Part shown: positions 10,353 to 18,778 of the stretch, one piece after another
Layout: the number at the start of each line of letters is the position of its first letter
Position numbering within the stretch: position 1 is the stretch's first letter
Origin: Chitinophagales bacterium
Lineage (GTDB): Bacteria; Bacteroidota; Bacteroidia; Chitinophagales; LD1
Length of the DNA: 64,000 nucleotides
Direction of reading: 5' to 3'
NCBI GenBank assembly: GCA_026129525.1
Contig: JAHCHW010000005.1
Location: 1 to 64,000, forward strand
The notes under the pieces: generated by a model
Databases searched by the model: none
Told to the model about the DNA's origin: nothing
What the model saw: only the letters and a program-made list of their open reading frames with translations
Made by a program: the position numbers and the translations under genes

Positions 10353-13300
10353 TTACCGCAAAAGCGTTACACTTCCTTTTCGTATTAAGCCGGTATAACC
10401 GCTGGCTAATTTCAGGTTAAACACATATACATACACTCCCGGAGGACAAGGTTGTCCTTTGTATGTTCCGTTCCAGGGCGAAAGATTATCATGCACTTTT
10501 TCGCCCCAGCGATTAAATACCTGAAACTCCAACACCTCTACTCCTTCTTGTGCAAAAATATGGAAGAGGTCGTTGTTGCCATCGCCATTGGGTGTAAACA
10601 CATTTGGAATGTAGAACGCCTCAGGAGGAATAACCGTTACAGTTTTTTGCACCGAATCAACACACCCCAATTGATTGTAAGCATACAGCACTATCGGAAA
10701 CACTCCCGCAGTAGTGAATGTAATTTGCGGAACAGCATCGGTTGACGTACCCGCAATGTCGTATTGCCATAAATACGAAGCCGCGTTTTGACTAAGATTG
10801 GTTATCACCGTGTTCGATTCAGGAAGTTGTATTACCGTTGGCTCAACCGTAAACCCGGCAACAGGGTTAGCAATAACTGCAATCAAATTAGGATAAGTAA
10901 CCGAACCGGCACATCCGTTGGCAGATGTTAGATTAAGCGAAACTGTGTAAACACCCGGGGCAACAAAAGTGTAACAGGGATTTTGCGAAGTTGCCGTTCC
11001 GCCATCGCCAAAACTCCATTGAAAATTTGACGGACTTGTGCTCACAGAAATATCGGTAAAACAAACCGGAAAGTTTTCGCAGCCAATTAATGTGTCGGCA
11101 ATAAAGTTAACCGTAGGCATAGGATACACCGTTGCAGAACCCGAAGCATTGCCGGTGCATCCGTTCTGTGTAACCATTAAACTAACAGGGAAGCTCCCTG
11201 CCGAAGAAAATGTAACAGTTTGATTTTGCGAAGCAGACGTTGATGGAGTAGCGAATGCACCAAAATCCCACATAAACACAGCATTGGAAGTAAAGTTTCC
11301 GCTTGCTGTAAAAGCAAACGAATTACCGGTTAAGCATTGCCCTGCCGGTGTGTTTATTACCGGAGCGGGAAGTGGATTTACGGTTACCGTTACCACATCG
11401 GTTGAACTGCACCCGTTGGCAGAAGTAGTAACCGTGTAATTTGAAACAGCAGCTACATTGGTAGTATTAGTTAATGTAACCGTTGGGTTGGCAGCCGATG
11501 TATTGTTCAAGCCCGTAGCAGGTTGCCACAAATAGGTATAAGAAGGATTAGGAGCAGTTCCAATTTGAACGTTATTGCCCGAACAGAAACTCACATCGGC
11601 TCCGGCATCCGAAACCGGAATATCATTTACTGTTACAGTAGCCGAACCGGGAGGAGATACGCATCCGTTATCATCAACTGTTAGAGTCAGATTTTTTACT
11701 CCGCTGCTTGTCCAATTAACGGTGTAAGGCCCCTGCCCACTTCCGGACACTATCGTTGCACCATCAAAGTTCCATGTATAATTAGCATTTGCAGGTGCGG
11801 TTCCTGTATAAGTAACCGTTGAGTTTTGTCCGGTGCATACAGGCGATGATGCAGTAAATGTAGCGGCAGGGATGGCGTTTATAACCACACTCACAGCGCT
11901 ATTCGAAAAGCATCCGGTTTCACTAACGGTTAGTGTTACATTTTTTGTTCCGGCTGTTGCCCAGTTAACGGTGTAAGGCCCTTGCCCGCTTCCCGAAACA
12001 ACAGTTCCGCCATCAAAATTCCATGTGTATGTAGCAGAACCTGTTCCGGTACCGCTGTAAGTAATGGTAGAATTTTGCCCGATGCAGTGCGGTGATGTAG
12101 CAGTGAAGGTTGCCGTTGGTCCGGGTGTTACGGTTATATTATTTGTGGTAAGTCCTGAAGTGCAGCCATTTTCATCAACCGTTAATGTTATGTTTTTTAC
12201 TCCTGTGGTCGCCCAGTTAACGGTGTAAGGTCCTTGCCCGCTTCCCGAAACAATTGTACCACCGTTAAAATTCCAGTTGTACGTTGCATTTGAAGATGCA
12301 TTTCCTGTATAGGTAATAGTAGAATTTTGCCCGGTGCATACAGGCGATGTAACGCTGAAAGGAGAAGTAGGAACAGGTGTTACCGTTACCGTTACTGTAG
12401 CAGGACTTGTGCAGTTGGCATTTACACCCGTAACGGTGTACGTTGTAGTATTTGTAGGGCTTGCAGTAACCGTTGCTCCGGTAGTTGAACTTAATCCGGT
12501 TGGCGGATCCCACGTATAGCTGTTACCGCCCGATGCGGTTAGCACTGTGCTTCCGCCCGTGCAAATAGCAACATTTGGGCTAACCGTGGTTCCCGGAAAG
12601 GGATTAACTACTACTTGAACTGTTGTAACAGACGATACGCAACTTCCTACACTTACACTTAGCGTTATATTTTTTGTTCCACCTGTTGACCAGTTAACTG
12701 AATACGGTCCCTGTCCGCTTCCCGACACCACGGTACCTCCGTCAAAATTCCAGTTGTAAGTAGCGTTGGCAGGTGCATTGCCTGTGTAAGTAATGGTTGA
12801 ATTGGTTCCTACACATAAAGGAGAGGTTGCCGTGAACGTTGAATTAGGTGCCGGTGAAACAGTTACATTAATAGTAGTATCGTCAATGCAAGGTGGCCAG
12901 GTAACTGCGAGCCGTACGGGGTAAGTGCCTGCTGCGGGAAATGTGTGTGTTGGATTTTGTGTAAGTGCATCGGGTGTTCCGTTGTTATCAAAATCCCACG
13001 CCCATGCATTAACCCCGCCTGCCGGAGTAGAAAGATCGGTAAACGTTGTAGGATTTCCTACGCACACCGTAGTTGCCGAAAAATTTGCCACCGGGTTACT
13101 CGGACTCCCTGCAATAACGGTATCCAACGAAAAGGTGCATGGCACCGTTCCGAAAGTGGTCATGTTAACCGTGTATTGTCCCGCTAAGTTTACTGTTACT
13201 TGTTGCGAATTTCCACCGCTTACAATTCCTGGCCCGCTCCACGAATAAGTGGCTGCACCTGCCGGAGCAGTAAGTGTAATATTTTGTCCTCCGCAAATAG

Positions 13301-14093
13301 TAGGCGATGATGAAAGAATTTGCAGCGGGGCGCATTGTGCATCAATATAGGCATAAGCCCAGTGGCTGCCATCGCAACCGGTAGGTGCACAGTCGCGGGT
13401 GGAAAATTGTATGCGTACGGTTTGCCCCATGTAATTGTTGAGCGGGATAAAAACCGATGTCCATGTTTTGTACGAGTTACTGCCAACGGTTACAAATCCA
13501 CCTATAGTTTGTGCTGTGGTGGCATCCACATCGTACGTAGCACAGTTAATCAAATTATTGCTGCCATCGAACATTCTGATTTTAAAATACGGTTGTTCGC
13601 CCGGGCTGTGTCCTCCGTTGTTTAGCACAACAGCATAGTGATAAGTAAAGTTGCAGTTGTTGGGAGTAACGGTAAACGTATAGCTGAATGATTCTCCTCC
13701 ACCATGTCCCGCATCATCGGCATGGGCATCGCCTAAGCGAGCCGAGAAATTGCCGGAAGGATGCACCACCGGAAGGACTGTGCCTCCGGCAATAGGGTCA
13801 AATCCGCCAGTCATTATAAAATGATTTTTTACCGGAAGCCCCGTTGAGGGCTGATTGTTGGGTCCCTGATTTAGTCCATTGTTTTCAAACGGGTCGGGAG
13901 TCCAACAGCCAAGGCAAGTGCCAAAAAAAGGGTCAAGTACACCAACACATGTGCCATCGCCCCATGTGCCTGTCCATCCGCTTAAAGTTCCATTTTCAAA
14001 GTCGGCATTGTTGCATTGTGCTTGGAGAGAAACCAAAAAGCCATTGGCAATAAGCAACAACCCGATGAAAAAACAGGGGTACAATTTTTTCAT
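10353..14093 (-). CDS. Giant PKD-repeat surface protein with gliding-motility-associated (type B) C-terminal domain
   Basis: 1246 residues from ATG 14093 (MKKLYPCFFIGLLLIANGF..., a signal peptide cleaved near LQAQ). The ORF also opens upstream at 14120, but only this Met gives a signal peptide at the N-terminus. Residues about 25-260 form a jelly-roll-like domain (TGWTGTWGDGTCVG ... YAYIDAQC). These are followed by about eight Ig/PKD-like domains, four of them near-identical (WNFDGGTVVSGSGQGPY) and rich in Thr, Ser and Asn. The C-terminus FIPNVFTPNGDGNNDLF-type ending with FNRWGEKVHD and GVYVYVF is the CHU_C/type B T9SS signal. It is probably an adhesin or extracellular filament. Confidence 0.85.
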   Translation of the reverse strand: MKKLYPCFFIGLLLIANGFLVSLQAQCNNADFENGTLSGWTGTWGDGTCVGVLDPFFGTCLGCWTPDPFENNGLNQGPNNQPSTGLPVKNHFIMTGGFDPIAGGTVLPVVHPSGNFSARLGDAHADDAGHGGGESFSYTFTVTPNNCNFTYHYAVVLNNGGHSPGEQPYFKIRMFDGSNNLINCATYDVDATTAQTIGGFVTVGSNSYKTWTSVFIPLNNYMGQTVRIQFSTRDCAPTGCDGSHWAYAYIDAQCAPLQILSSSPTICGGQNITLTAPAGAATYSWSGPGIVSGGNSQQVTVNLAGQYTVNMTTFGTVPCTFSLDTVIAGSPSNPVANFSATTVCVGNPTTFTDLSTPAGGVNAWAWDFDNNGTPDALTQNPTHTFPAAGTYPVRLAVTWPPCIDDTTINVTVSPAPNSTFTATSPLCVGTNSTITYTGNAPANATYNWNFDGGTVVSGSGQGPYSVNWSTGGTKNITLSVSVGSCVSSVTTVQVVVNPFPGTTVSPNVAICTGGSTVLTASGGNSYTWDPPTGLSSTTGATVTASPTNTTTYTVTGVNANCTSPATVTVTVTPVPTSPFSVTSPVCTGQNSTITYTGNASSNATYNWNFNGGTIVSGSGQGPYTVNWATTGVKNITLTVDENGCTSGLTTNNITVTPGPTATFTATSPHCIGQNSTITYSGTGTGSATYTWNFDGGTVVSGSGQGPYTVNWATAGTKNVTLTVSETGCFSNSAVSVVINAIPAATFTASSPVCTGQNSTVTYTGTAPANANYTWNFDGATIVSGSGQGPYTVNWTSSGVKNLTLTVDDNGCVSPPGSATVTVNDIPVSDAGADVSFCSGNNVQIGTAPNPSYTYLWQPATGLNNTSAANPTVTLTNTTNVAAVSNYTVTTSANGCSSTDVVTVTVNPLPAPVINTPAGQCLTGNSFAFTASGNFTSNAVFMWDFGAFATPSTSASQNQTVTFSSAGSFPVSLMVTQNGCTGNASGSATVYPMPTVNFIADTLIGCENFPVCFTDISVSTSPSNFQWSFGDGGTATSQNPCYTFVAPGVYTVSLNLTSANGCAGSVTYPNLIAVIANPVAGFTVEPTVIQLPESNTVITNLSQNAASYLWQYDIAGTSTDAVPQITFTTAGVFPIVLYAYNQLGCVDSVQKTVTVIPPEAFYIPNVFTPNGDGNNDLFHIFAQEGVEVLEFQVFNRWGEKVHDNLSPWNGTYKGQPCPPGVYVYVFNLKLASGYTGLIRKGSVTLLR
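11700..12760 (-). repeat. Four near-identical PKD-module repeats inside the adhesin gene
   Basis: Copies lie at about 11700-11800, 11935-12050, 12190-12310 and 12660-12790. Each encodes WNF(D/N)G(G/A)T(I/V)VSGSGQGPY(T/S)VNW followed by a TKN(I/V)TL-type strand. The first three in map order are about 245 bp apart; the fourth is separated by one unrelated module. The DNA stays similar enough to allow recombination between copies. Confidence 0.7.
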
Positions 14094-14212
14094 GTGTTCA
14101 TATTTTGTTTCAATGGTCACATGGAATTCGCTTACAGAATTTCACGTGTAAACTGAATTGAAAAAAACTCACCGGTTCATTTCACTAGGTAAAATTTTTG
14201 GTGTCCGGAGAC

Positions 14213-14244
14213 TAAATGTAAGAATTGATTTTTTGCGAACGCAA
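14213..14244 (-). promoter_or_regulatory. Probable promoter of the PKD adhesin gene
   Basis: Minus strand TTG (14244-14242), a 21-bp spacer, then TACATTTA (14220-14213). It would give a 5' leader of about 115 bases before ATG 14093. The spacer is at the long end of the accepted range. Confidence 0.35.
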
Positions 14245-14264
14245 TATTTTTATCTGCCGCAAAA

Positions 14265-15446
14265 TCAGGGTTGCCTCGCTATTCGTTTGGCAAGATGATA
14301 AGTGGTAAACCAAGCCACAGTTCCCGCAATACAGGCAAGCGTAAAACTTCCGAGCACGTACTGCAGCAAATTTTTTTGCACCATTTCAATTTTAAGATTG
14401 CTGCTGTAATCTAAGTTAAGTGCATTGTTACCCATCCATATTGCACCGAGTAAGTAGCTGAGGAAAACAATCAGCGGAATCATTGGTGGAATGCTGATGT
14501 TGGATGCCAATACGCCAAGTGCTTTGTTGAGTTTGAAAATCCATGCGAACAATAGCACAAACCACATTTGAAAACCCCAAAAAGGAGTAATACCGAAAAA
14601 TACGCCTAATGCTACTGACCATGCCTTCACTTGTGGTGTTTCGTGCGAGCGGATTAAATACATTTCCAGCAATTGTTCCCAGTTGTGCTTTACTAACGAG
14701 CGAAAAAAGTTGCGGGGTTTAATCCATGCAAACGTCCAAAAAACAAGCACGGTATTGAGTACACTGATACGCGAAAAATCTTTGAAAGGGCGAAAATGCG
14801 AAACACGCTCCTCAGCTGGCGGGTAATACACTTTTACGGGAACCGCCAACACATCAATATCATTCCATGCAGCACGCACCAATACTTCAATTTCAAATTC
14901 GTACTTGTAAGTAAAAAAGCGGATGTTGCTGAGCGCTTTAACAGGATAAAGACGATAACCCGATTGGGTATCCGGAACACTTATTCCGGTTTCTAGTTCA
15001 AACCAAAAATTGGAGAACTTATTCCCGAAACTGCTCTTACCCGGCACACTACTTTGGTTCATGTTTCGCGCGCCAATCACAATGGCATTCTTGTTTTTTT
15101 CCAGCGCTTGCAACATTACGGGCAGGTCTTCGGCAAAGTGTTGCCCATCGGTATCCATGGTAATAACGTACTCATAACCGTGTTGCAAGGCAAACGCAAA
15201 ACCCTGCCGCAATGCCCAACCTTTTCCTCTGTTTTTTGTGTACGAAAGGAGCTTTACCTGTGGAAACTGTTCGAGAATCTGAAGTGTGTTATCGGTTGAG
15301 CCGTCATTTACCACACATACATCATCGGAGTATTGCAATACTTCGGCAACTACCTGTGCAAGTGTAGCGCTGTTGTTGTAGGTAGGGAGCAAAACACAAC
15401 AATGCAGCTTTCGGAATTTTTCTTTAACTGCGGGCTTATCAATCAT
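14265..15446 (-). CDS. Glycosyltransferase family 2 fused to DUF2062 membrane domain
   Basis: 393 residues. The N-terminal GT-A domain (about 15-230) has CVLLPTYNN, VVNDGSTDNT and the metal-binding YVITMDTDGQH, as in dolichol-phosphate-mannose-synthase-like enzymes that move a sugar from a nucleotide donor to a lipid carrier. The C-terminal part (about 270-390) matches DUF2062: VALGVFFGITPFWGFQ followed by hydrophobic helices and a last membrane segment. Its ATG overlaps the stop of the FabZ-like gene by 4 bases, so the two are translationally coupled. In Bacteroidota this fusion often accompanies lipid or polyene biosynthesis genes; that link is known context, not proof. Confidence 0.85.
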   Translation of the reverse strand: MIDKPAVKEKFRKLHCCVLLPTYNNSATLAQVVAEVLQYSDDVCVVNDGSTDNTLQILEQFPQVKLLSYTKNRGKGWALRQGFAFALQHGYEYVITMDTDGQHFAEDLPVMLQALEKNKNAIVIGARNMNQSSVPGKSSFGNKFSNFWFELETGISVPDTQSGYRLYPVKALSNIRFFTYKYEFEIEVLVRAAWNDIDVLAVPVKVYYPPAEERVSHFRPFKDFSRISVLNTVLVFWTFAWIKPRNFFRSLVKHNWEQLLEMYLIRSHETPQVKAWSVALGVFFGITPFWGFQMWFVLLFAWIFKLNKALGVLASNISIPPMIPLIVFLSYLLGAIWMGNNALNLDYSSNLKIEMVQKNLLQYVLGSFTLACIAGTVAWFTTYHLAKRIARQP

Positions 15447-15805
15447 TCAAAATATCCTTTGAACTTAAATACCATCTTGTCATTCCAAACATAGGTGGCG
15501 TTTACTTCGGTGGTTTCATTCCCGTTTCCCGATACAACAATATCCATCTCCACCACATTGTTTGTTGCAGGATTTACGGTGTGCAGAAACTTTACATAGC
15601 CCGTAGTTTTCAACTGCATTTTTTTGCCTGATAACTGCGTAAGCATTTCTTCTACCATTTGAATTTGGCAAACACCCGGCACTACCGGATTAGCAGGGAA
15701 ATGACCTTCAAAAATAGGGTGCGCTGCATTGAGCTGCACTCTGGCGCGGTATCCGTTATCACCGGATGAAGTTTCTATAATGGTATAAAAGTTTCCAAGC
15801 AACAT
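15443..15805 (-). CDS. FabZ-like hotdog-fold protein (3-hydroxyacyl-ACP dehydratase family)
   Basis: 120 residues with the hotdog signature HPIFEGHFPANPVVPGV. His35 matches the FabZ catalytic His. At the position of the catalytic acid (PGVLxxEA in FabZ) the sequence reads PGVCQIQM, so Gln49 replaces Glu. It may therefore be a divergent dehydratase, a thioesterase-like protein or a non-catalytic acyl-carrier partner. It is coupled by ATGA overlap to the GT2-DUF2062 gene, suggesting a joint role in making or tailoring a lipid-linked product. It is preceded by the tRNA operon and its terminator, so it needs its own promoter, which I could not pinpoint. Confidence 0.75.
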   Translation of the reverse strand: MLLGNFYTIIETSSGDNGYRARVQLNAAHPIFEGHFPANPVVPGVCQIQMVEEMLTQLSGKKMQLKTTGYVKFLHTVNPATNNVVEMDIVVSGNGNETTEVNATYVWNDKMVFKFKGYFE

Positions 15806-15837
15806 TTGTGTAATTGATGCCGTAAGCTAATAATGAT

Positions 15838-15873
15838 AAACAAGAAAGCGAAGCCCAAATTGACTTCGCTTTC
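15838..15873 (-). terminator. Terminator of the tRNA operon
   Basis: Perfect 10-bp stem GAAAGCGAAG / CTTCGCTTTC (15873-15864 and 15853-15844 on the minus strand) with a 10-base loop, followed by TTGTTT. It lies 8 bases after tRNA-Pro. Confidence 0.75.
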
Positions 15874-15880
15874 ATTTCTG

Positions 15881-15955
15881 TCGGGGTAACAGGATTCGAA
15901 CCTGTGACCCCCTGCTCCCAAAGCAGGTGCGCTAACCGGGCTGCGCTACACCCCG
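15881..15955 (-). tRNA. tRNA-Pro (UGG)
   Basis: 75 bases. The acceptor CGGGGTG pairs with TACCCCG (one G.U). The anticodon arm CTGCT-TTGGGAG-CAG carries anticodon TGG, and the T-arm has GGTTCGAATCC. CCA is not encoded. It follows tRNA-Ser by 21 bases and shares its promoter. Confidence 0.95.
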
Positions 15956-15976
15956 AACTTACTTTCAAAAATCGAG

Positions 15977-16065
15977 CGGTGAGGGAGGGATTCGAACCCT
16001 CGGTACCGTTTTACCAGTACGACAGTTTAGCAAACTGTTGATTTCAGCCACTCATCCACCTCACC
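15977..16065 (-). tRNA. tRNA-Ser (GCU)
   Basis: 89 bases including a long variable arm, as expected for serine tRNA. Acceptor GGTGAGG/CCTCACC; anticodon loop TTGCTAA inside CAGT...ACTG gives anticodon GCT, which reads AGC/AGU. T-arm GGTTCGAATCC. First gene of a two-tRNA operon. Confidence 0.95.
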
Positions 16066-16115
16066 CTTCTGCTGCAATTTTCAAAAGTCCCTACCTGTTT
16101 TAGCAGGTCGGGCGG

Positions 16116-16146
16116 CAAAAATAGAAATTCCGAGTAACTCACCAAC
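16116..16146 (-). promoter_or_regulatory. Promoter of the tRNA-Ser/tRNA-Pro operon
   Basis: Minus strand GTTG (16146-16143), a 19-bp spacer, then TATTTTTG (16123-16116), a near-perfect Bacteroidota promoter. The first transcribed bases are CCGCCCGACCTGC followed by a CCTG/CAGG hairpin, like the yceD leader. Confidence 0.7.
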
Positions 16147-16157
16147 CGCTTTAAATC

Positions 16158-16189
16158 AAAATCCCCTCCTGAAATCAGGAAGGGATTTT
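16158..16189 (-). terminator. Terminator of dnaA
   Basis: AAAATCCC-C-TCCTGA / TCAGGA-A-GGGATTTT: 14 paired bases with one mismatch and a 2-base loop, 23 bases past the dnaA stop. On the minus strand it is followed by GATTT. It abuts the -33 region of the tRNA promoter. Confidence 0.7.
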
Positions 16190-16211
16190 GCGTTTATATT
16201 TTATTTCTTCT

Positions 16212-17660
16212 TTAAGAAATACTCATCTGAATTTTTTTCTGAATATCGGCTACTGCCTCTCGAAACTCCTGGTCAGTGTCAATCAAGTTTTGTACTGCCT
16301 GGCAAGAGTGAATAACGGTTGAATGGTCTCTGCCGCCAAAGTGCTTGCCGATAACTTTCAACGAGTTCTTGGTGTAGTTCTTCGCTAAAAACATTGAAAG
16401 CTGACGAGCCTGCACAATCATTCGCTTGCGAGTTTTCTCGCGCAGCATATCCACCTGCACATTAAAGTAATCGCAAACGGTTTTTTGTATGTAGTCAATA
16501 GATACCTCGCGCGAAATACTCTTCACAAAATTCTTGATAATCTTTTTGGCAAGGTCTAAGTCAACTTCTTTTTTATTGAGCGAAGCTTGTGCCAACAACG
16601 AAATCAAAGCCGCCTCCAGTTCGCGCACATTAGTGTTGATGTTATACGCCACAAACTCTACTACTTCACGGGGCAACTCAATACCATCGGCATACATTTT
16701 CTTTTCAAGTATAGCGATGCGCGTTTCAAAATCGGGGACTTGCAGATCGGCACTCAACCCCCACTTAAAGCGCGAAAGCAACCTTTCCTCCATTCCTTCC
16801 AAATCGCGCGGAGAACGGTCTGATGTAAGCACCAACTGTTTGCCGTTTTGATGCAGGTGATTGAAAATATGGAAGAAGATATCCTGTGTTTTTTCCTTGT
16901 TGCCGAAGAACTGAATGTCGTCAACAATCAGTACATCTATTAATTGATAGAAGTGTACGAAATCGTTTACCGAATTATTTTTTACCGCATCGAAAAACTG
17001 GTTGGTAAATTTTTCGCTTGATACATATAATACTGTCTTGTTCGGAAAGTTGGCTTTCACTTCGTTGCCAATGGCTTGACCCAAATGCGTTTTCCCTAAT
17101 CCAACTCCGCCATACAACACCAGCGGATTGAAAGCCGTGCCCCCGGGTTTTTGCGAAACAGCATAACCGGCACTTCTTGACAAACGGTTGCAATCGCCCT
17201 CTACAAACGAATCGAAATTGTAGTTGGCGTTCAGTTGCGAATCAATGTTTATCTTCTTTAATCCCGGAATAATAAACGGATTCTTGATTTGATTGCCCGA
17301 TAGAAAATAGGGAAATCCTACTTCGGGATTGGAGGAATTGCCTGCATTGTAATTCGGGTAATCAACCGTTGAAGGTGTTGCCCCATTCGAAGAATTTTCA
17401 ACCACAATGCGATACTCTAAACGCGCATTGTTGCCCAACTCACGTTTAATGGTTTTACGCAACAGCGAAACGTAATGCTCTTCGAGCCACTCGTAAAAAA
17501 ACTGCGAAGGAACTTGAATGGTTAGTACTGTACCTTTCAATTCCACAGGTCTAATCGGCTCGAACCATGTTTTAAAACTTTGTGCACTAACGTTATCTTT
17601 TATAATCTCCAGACAGTTGTTCCAGATAGTGCTTGCCGATTTTTCCTTCATGCTCACCAT
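16212..17660 (-). CDS. dnaA: Chromosomal replication initiator protein DnaA
   Basis: Binds DnaA boxes and opens the origin. 482 residues from ATG 17660; ATG 17651 (MKEKSASTIW) is an equally possible start. Domain I contains WNNCLEIIKDNVSAQSFKTWFEPI. The AAA+ core has Walker A GGVGLGKTHLGQA and Walker B VLIVDDIQFF. The C-terminal DNA-binding domain carries the signature GGRDHSTVIHSCQ. All domains are complete. The neighbours are not dnaN or recF, so gene order gives no direct evidence for an origin here. Confidence 0.97.
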   Translation of the reverse strand: MVSMKEKSASTIWNNCLEIIKDNVSAQSFKTWFEPIRPVELKGTVLTIQVPSQFFYEWLEEHYVSLLRKTIKRELGNNARLEYRIVVENSSNGATPSTVDYPNYNAGNSSNPEVGFPYFLSGNQIKNPFIIPGLKKINIDSQLNANYNFDSFVEGDCNRLSRSAGYAVSQKPGGTAFNPLVLYGGVGLGKTHLGQAIGNEVKANFPNKTVLYVSSEKFTNQFFDAVKNNSVNDFVHFYQLIDVLIVDDIQFFGNKEKTQDIFFHIFNHLHQNGKQLVLTSDRSPRDLEGMEERLLSRFKWGLSADLQVPDFETRIAILEKKMYADGIELPREVVEFVAYNINTNVRELEAALISLLAQASLNKKEVDLDLAKKIIKNFVKSISREVSIDYIQKTVCDYFNVQVDMLREKTRKRMIVQARQLSMFLAKNYTKNSLKVIGKHFGGRDHSTVIHSCQAVQNLIDTDQEFREAVADIQKKIQMSIS

Positions 17661-17852
17661 AGTTTTTGTAAGGGTTAGTAAAAATTTATTTGCGTGTCGA
17701 AAGGTGATGTGAAAATGAACAAAACGTGTTTAAAAAAAAATTTTTCTGCTCTTGATTTTGTAGATTTTTTTTCAGGTGGGGTGAAAAAATTTTCTCCGAA
17801 ATATTTTTTAGCATACTTCTTTTTTTAGAAAAAAATTTTAGTTACCGCCCGT
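17661..17852. other. AT-rich spacer upstream of dnaA
   Basis: About 190 bases, very A/T-rich with long A and T runs. I find no convincing DnaA boxes (TTATCCACA-like). It should hold the dnaA promoter, but no clear -33/-7 pair stands out. Confidence 0.4.
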
Positions 17853-18767
17853 TTACTTTACGACATATGGCAACGCATGTTGCACCTGCGCCTTGTTTTT
17901 TCTTTCGAAGAAAATGTCTATTCTTCCGAGGTAAATTCCCGCCCAGCCTACCTGATTAATGAGCACTTTGTTTCCTTCCGAATTTTGCAGTTCAACAGGC
18001 TTGTCTAAAAACGTGTGGGTATGTCCACCTAATATCAAGTCTATGTTTTTGGTGGACTGCGCCAACACTACATCACTCACTTTTTTGTCATCGTACTTAT
18101 ACCCCAAATGCGAAAGACAAATTACAAAATCGCATTTGTGTTCGTGCTTGAGTTCTTGCGCTACCTTGTTTGCAAGTGCAATTGGTTCAATGTAGCGCAC
18201 GTTGCCGAACAAATCGGCAGGCACTAATCCTTCTAATTCTATTCCTACACCAAACACACCAATGCTTATTCCTTCGAAACGAAAAATTTTGTGTGCTGAA
18301 ATTTTCCCGTTTAACGGTGAATCGGAAAAATCGTAGTTCACATTCAGAAAGGGGAAATGCGCCAGCGGCAGCTGTTTAACCAATCCTTCTAAACCTGCAT
18401 CAAAATCATGATTGCCAAGCGTAGCAGCATCGTACTGCATTTCGCTCATCAACTTAAACTCCAGTTCGCCTAAATACTTATTGAAGTATGGTGTGCCTTG
18501 CCAAATATCGCCACTGTCCAACAGCAACACATTTTTTTCTGCCGCGCGAATTTGCTTAATGAGTTGAGCGCGCTGAGCAAAACCTCCCAAGCCCTGATAC
18601 TTTCCGCCATCCATCGGAAAAGGCTCTATGCGGCTGTGCTGGTCGTTGGTATGCAGAATTGTTACTTTGCGTAAACCGGCTGCTGCAAAGGCATCAAACG
18701 GAAATGCGCCCGCACCAAGTAAAGCACCCGCTGTAACCGAACTGCGTATAAAATCTTTTCTTTTCAT
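17853..18767 (-). CDS. Metallophosphatase half of a split 5'-nucleotidase
   Basis: 304 residues from ATG 18767 (MKRKDFIRSSVTAGALLGAG, an export signal; the GTG at 18779 would overlap the previous stop and is unlikely). The calcineurin-like di-metal site is complete: HTNDQHSR (residues about 33-40), DSGDIWQGTP, LGNHDFD, CLSHLGY and GGHTHTFLD. It hydrolyses phosphate from nucleotides or similar esters in the periplasm or at the surface. The usual C-terminal substrate domain is not fused but encoded by the gene directly upstream. The signal resembles a Tat leader but has RK rather than RR. Confidence 0.85.
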   Translation of the reverse strand: MKRKDFIRSSVTAGALLGAGAFPFDAFAAAGLRKVTILHTNDQHSRIEPFPMDGGKYQGLGGFAQRAQLIKQIRAAEKNVLLLDSGDIWQGTPYFNKYLGELEFKLMSEMQYDAATLGNHDFDAGLEGLVKQLPLAHFPFLNVNYDFSDSPLNGKISAHKIFRFEGISIGVFGVGIELEGLVPADLFGNVRYIEPIALANKVAQELKHEHKCDFVICLSHLGYKYDDKKVSDVVLAQSTKNIDLILGGHTHTFLDKPVELQNSEGNKVLINQVGWAGIYLGRIDIFFERKNKAQVQHALPYVVK

Positions 18768-18778
18768 AGCACAACTCA

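Noticed and set aside
15759-15968. 69-codon reading frame on the minus strand
   Set aside because: It runs through tRNA-Pro and its terminator and has no protein-like character.
17661-17852. Replication origin next to dnaA
   Set aside because: AT-rich, but no DnaA boxes were found and no dnaN/recF neighbours; evidence is too weak to call.
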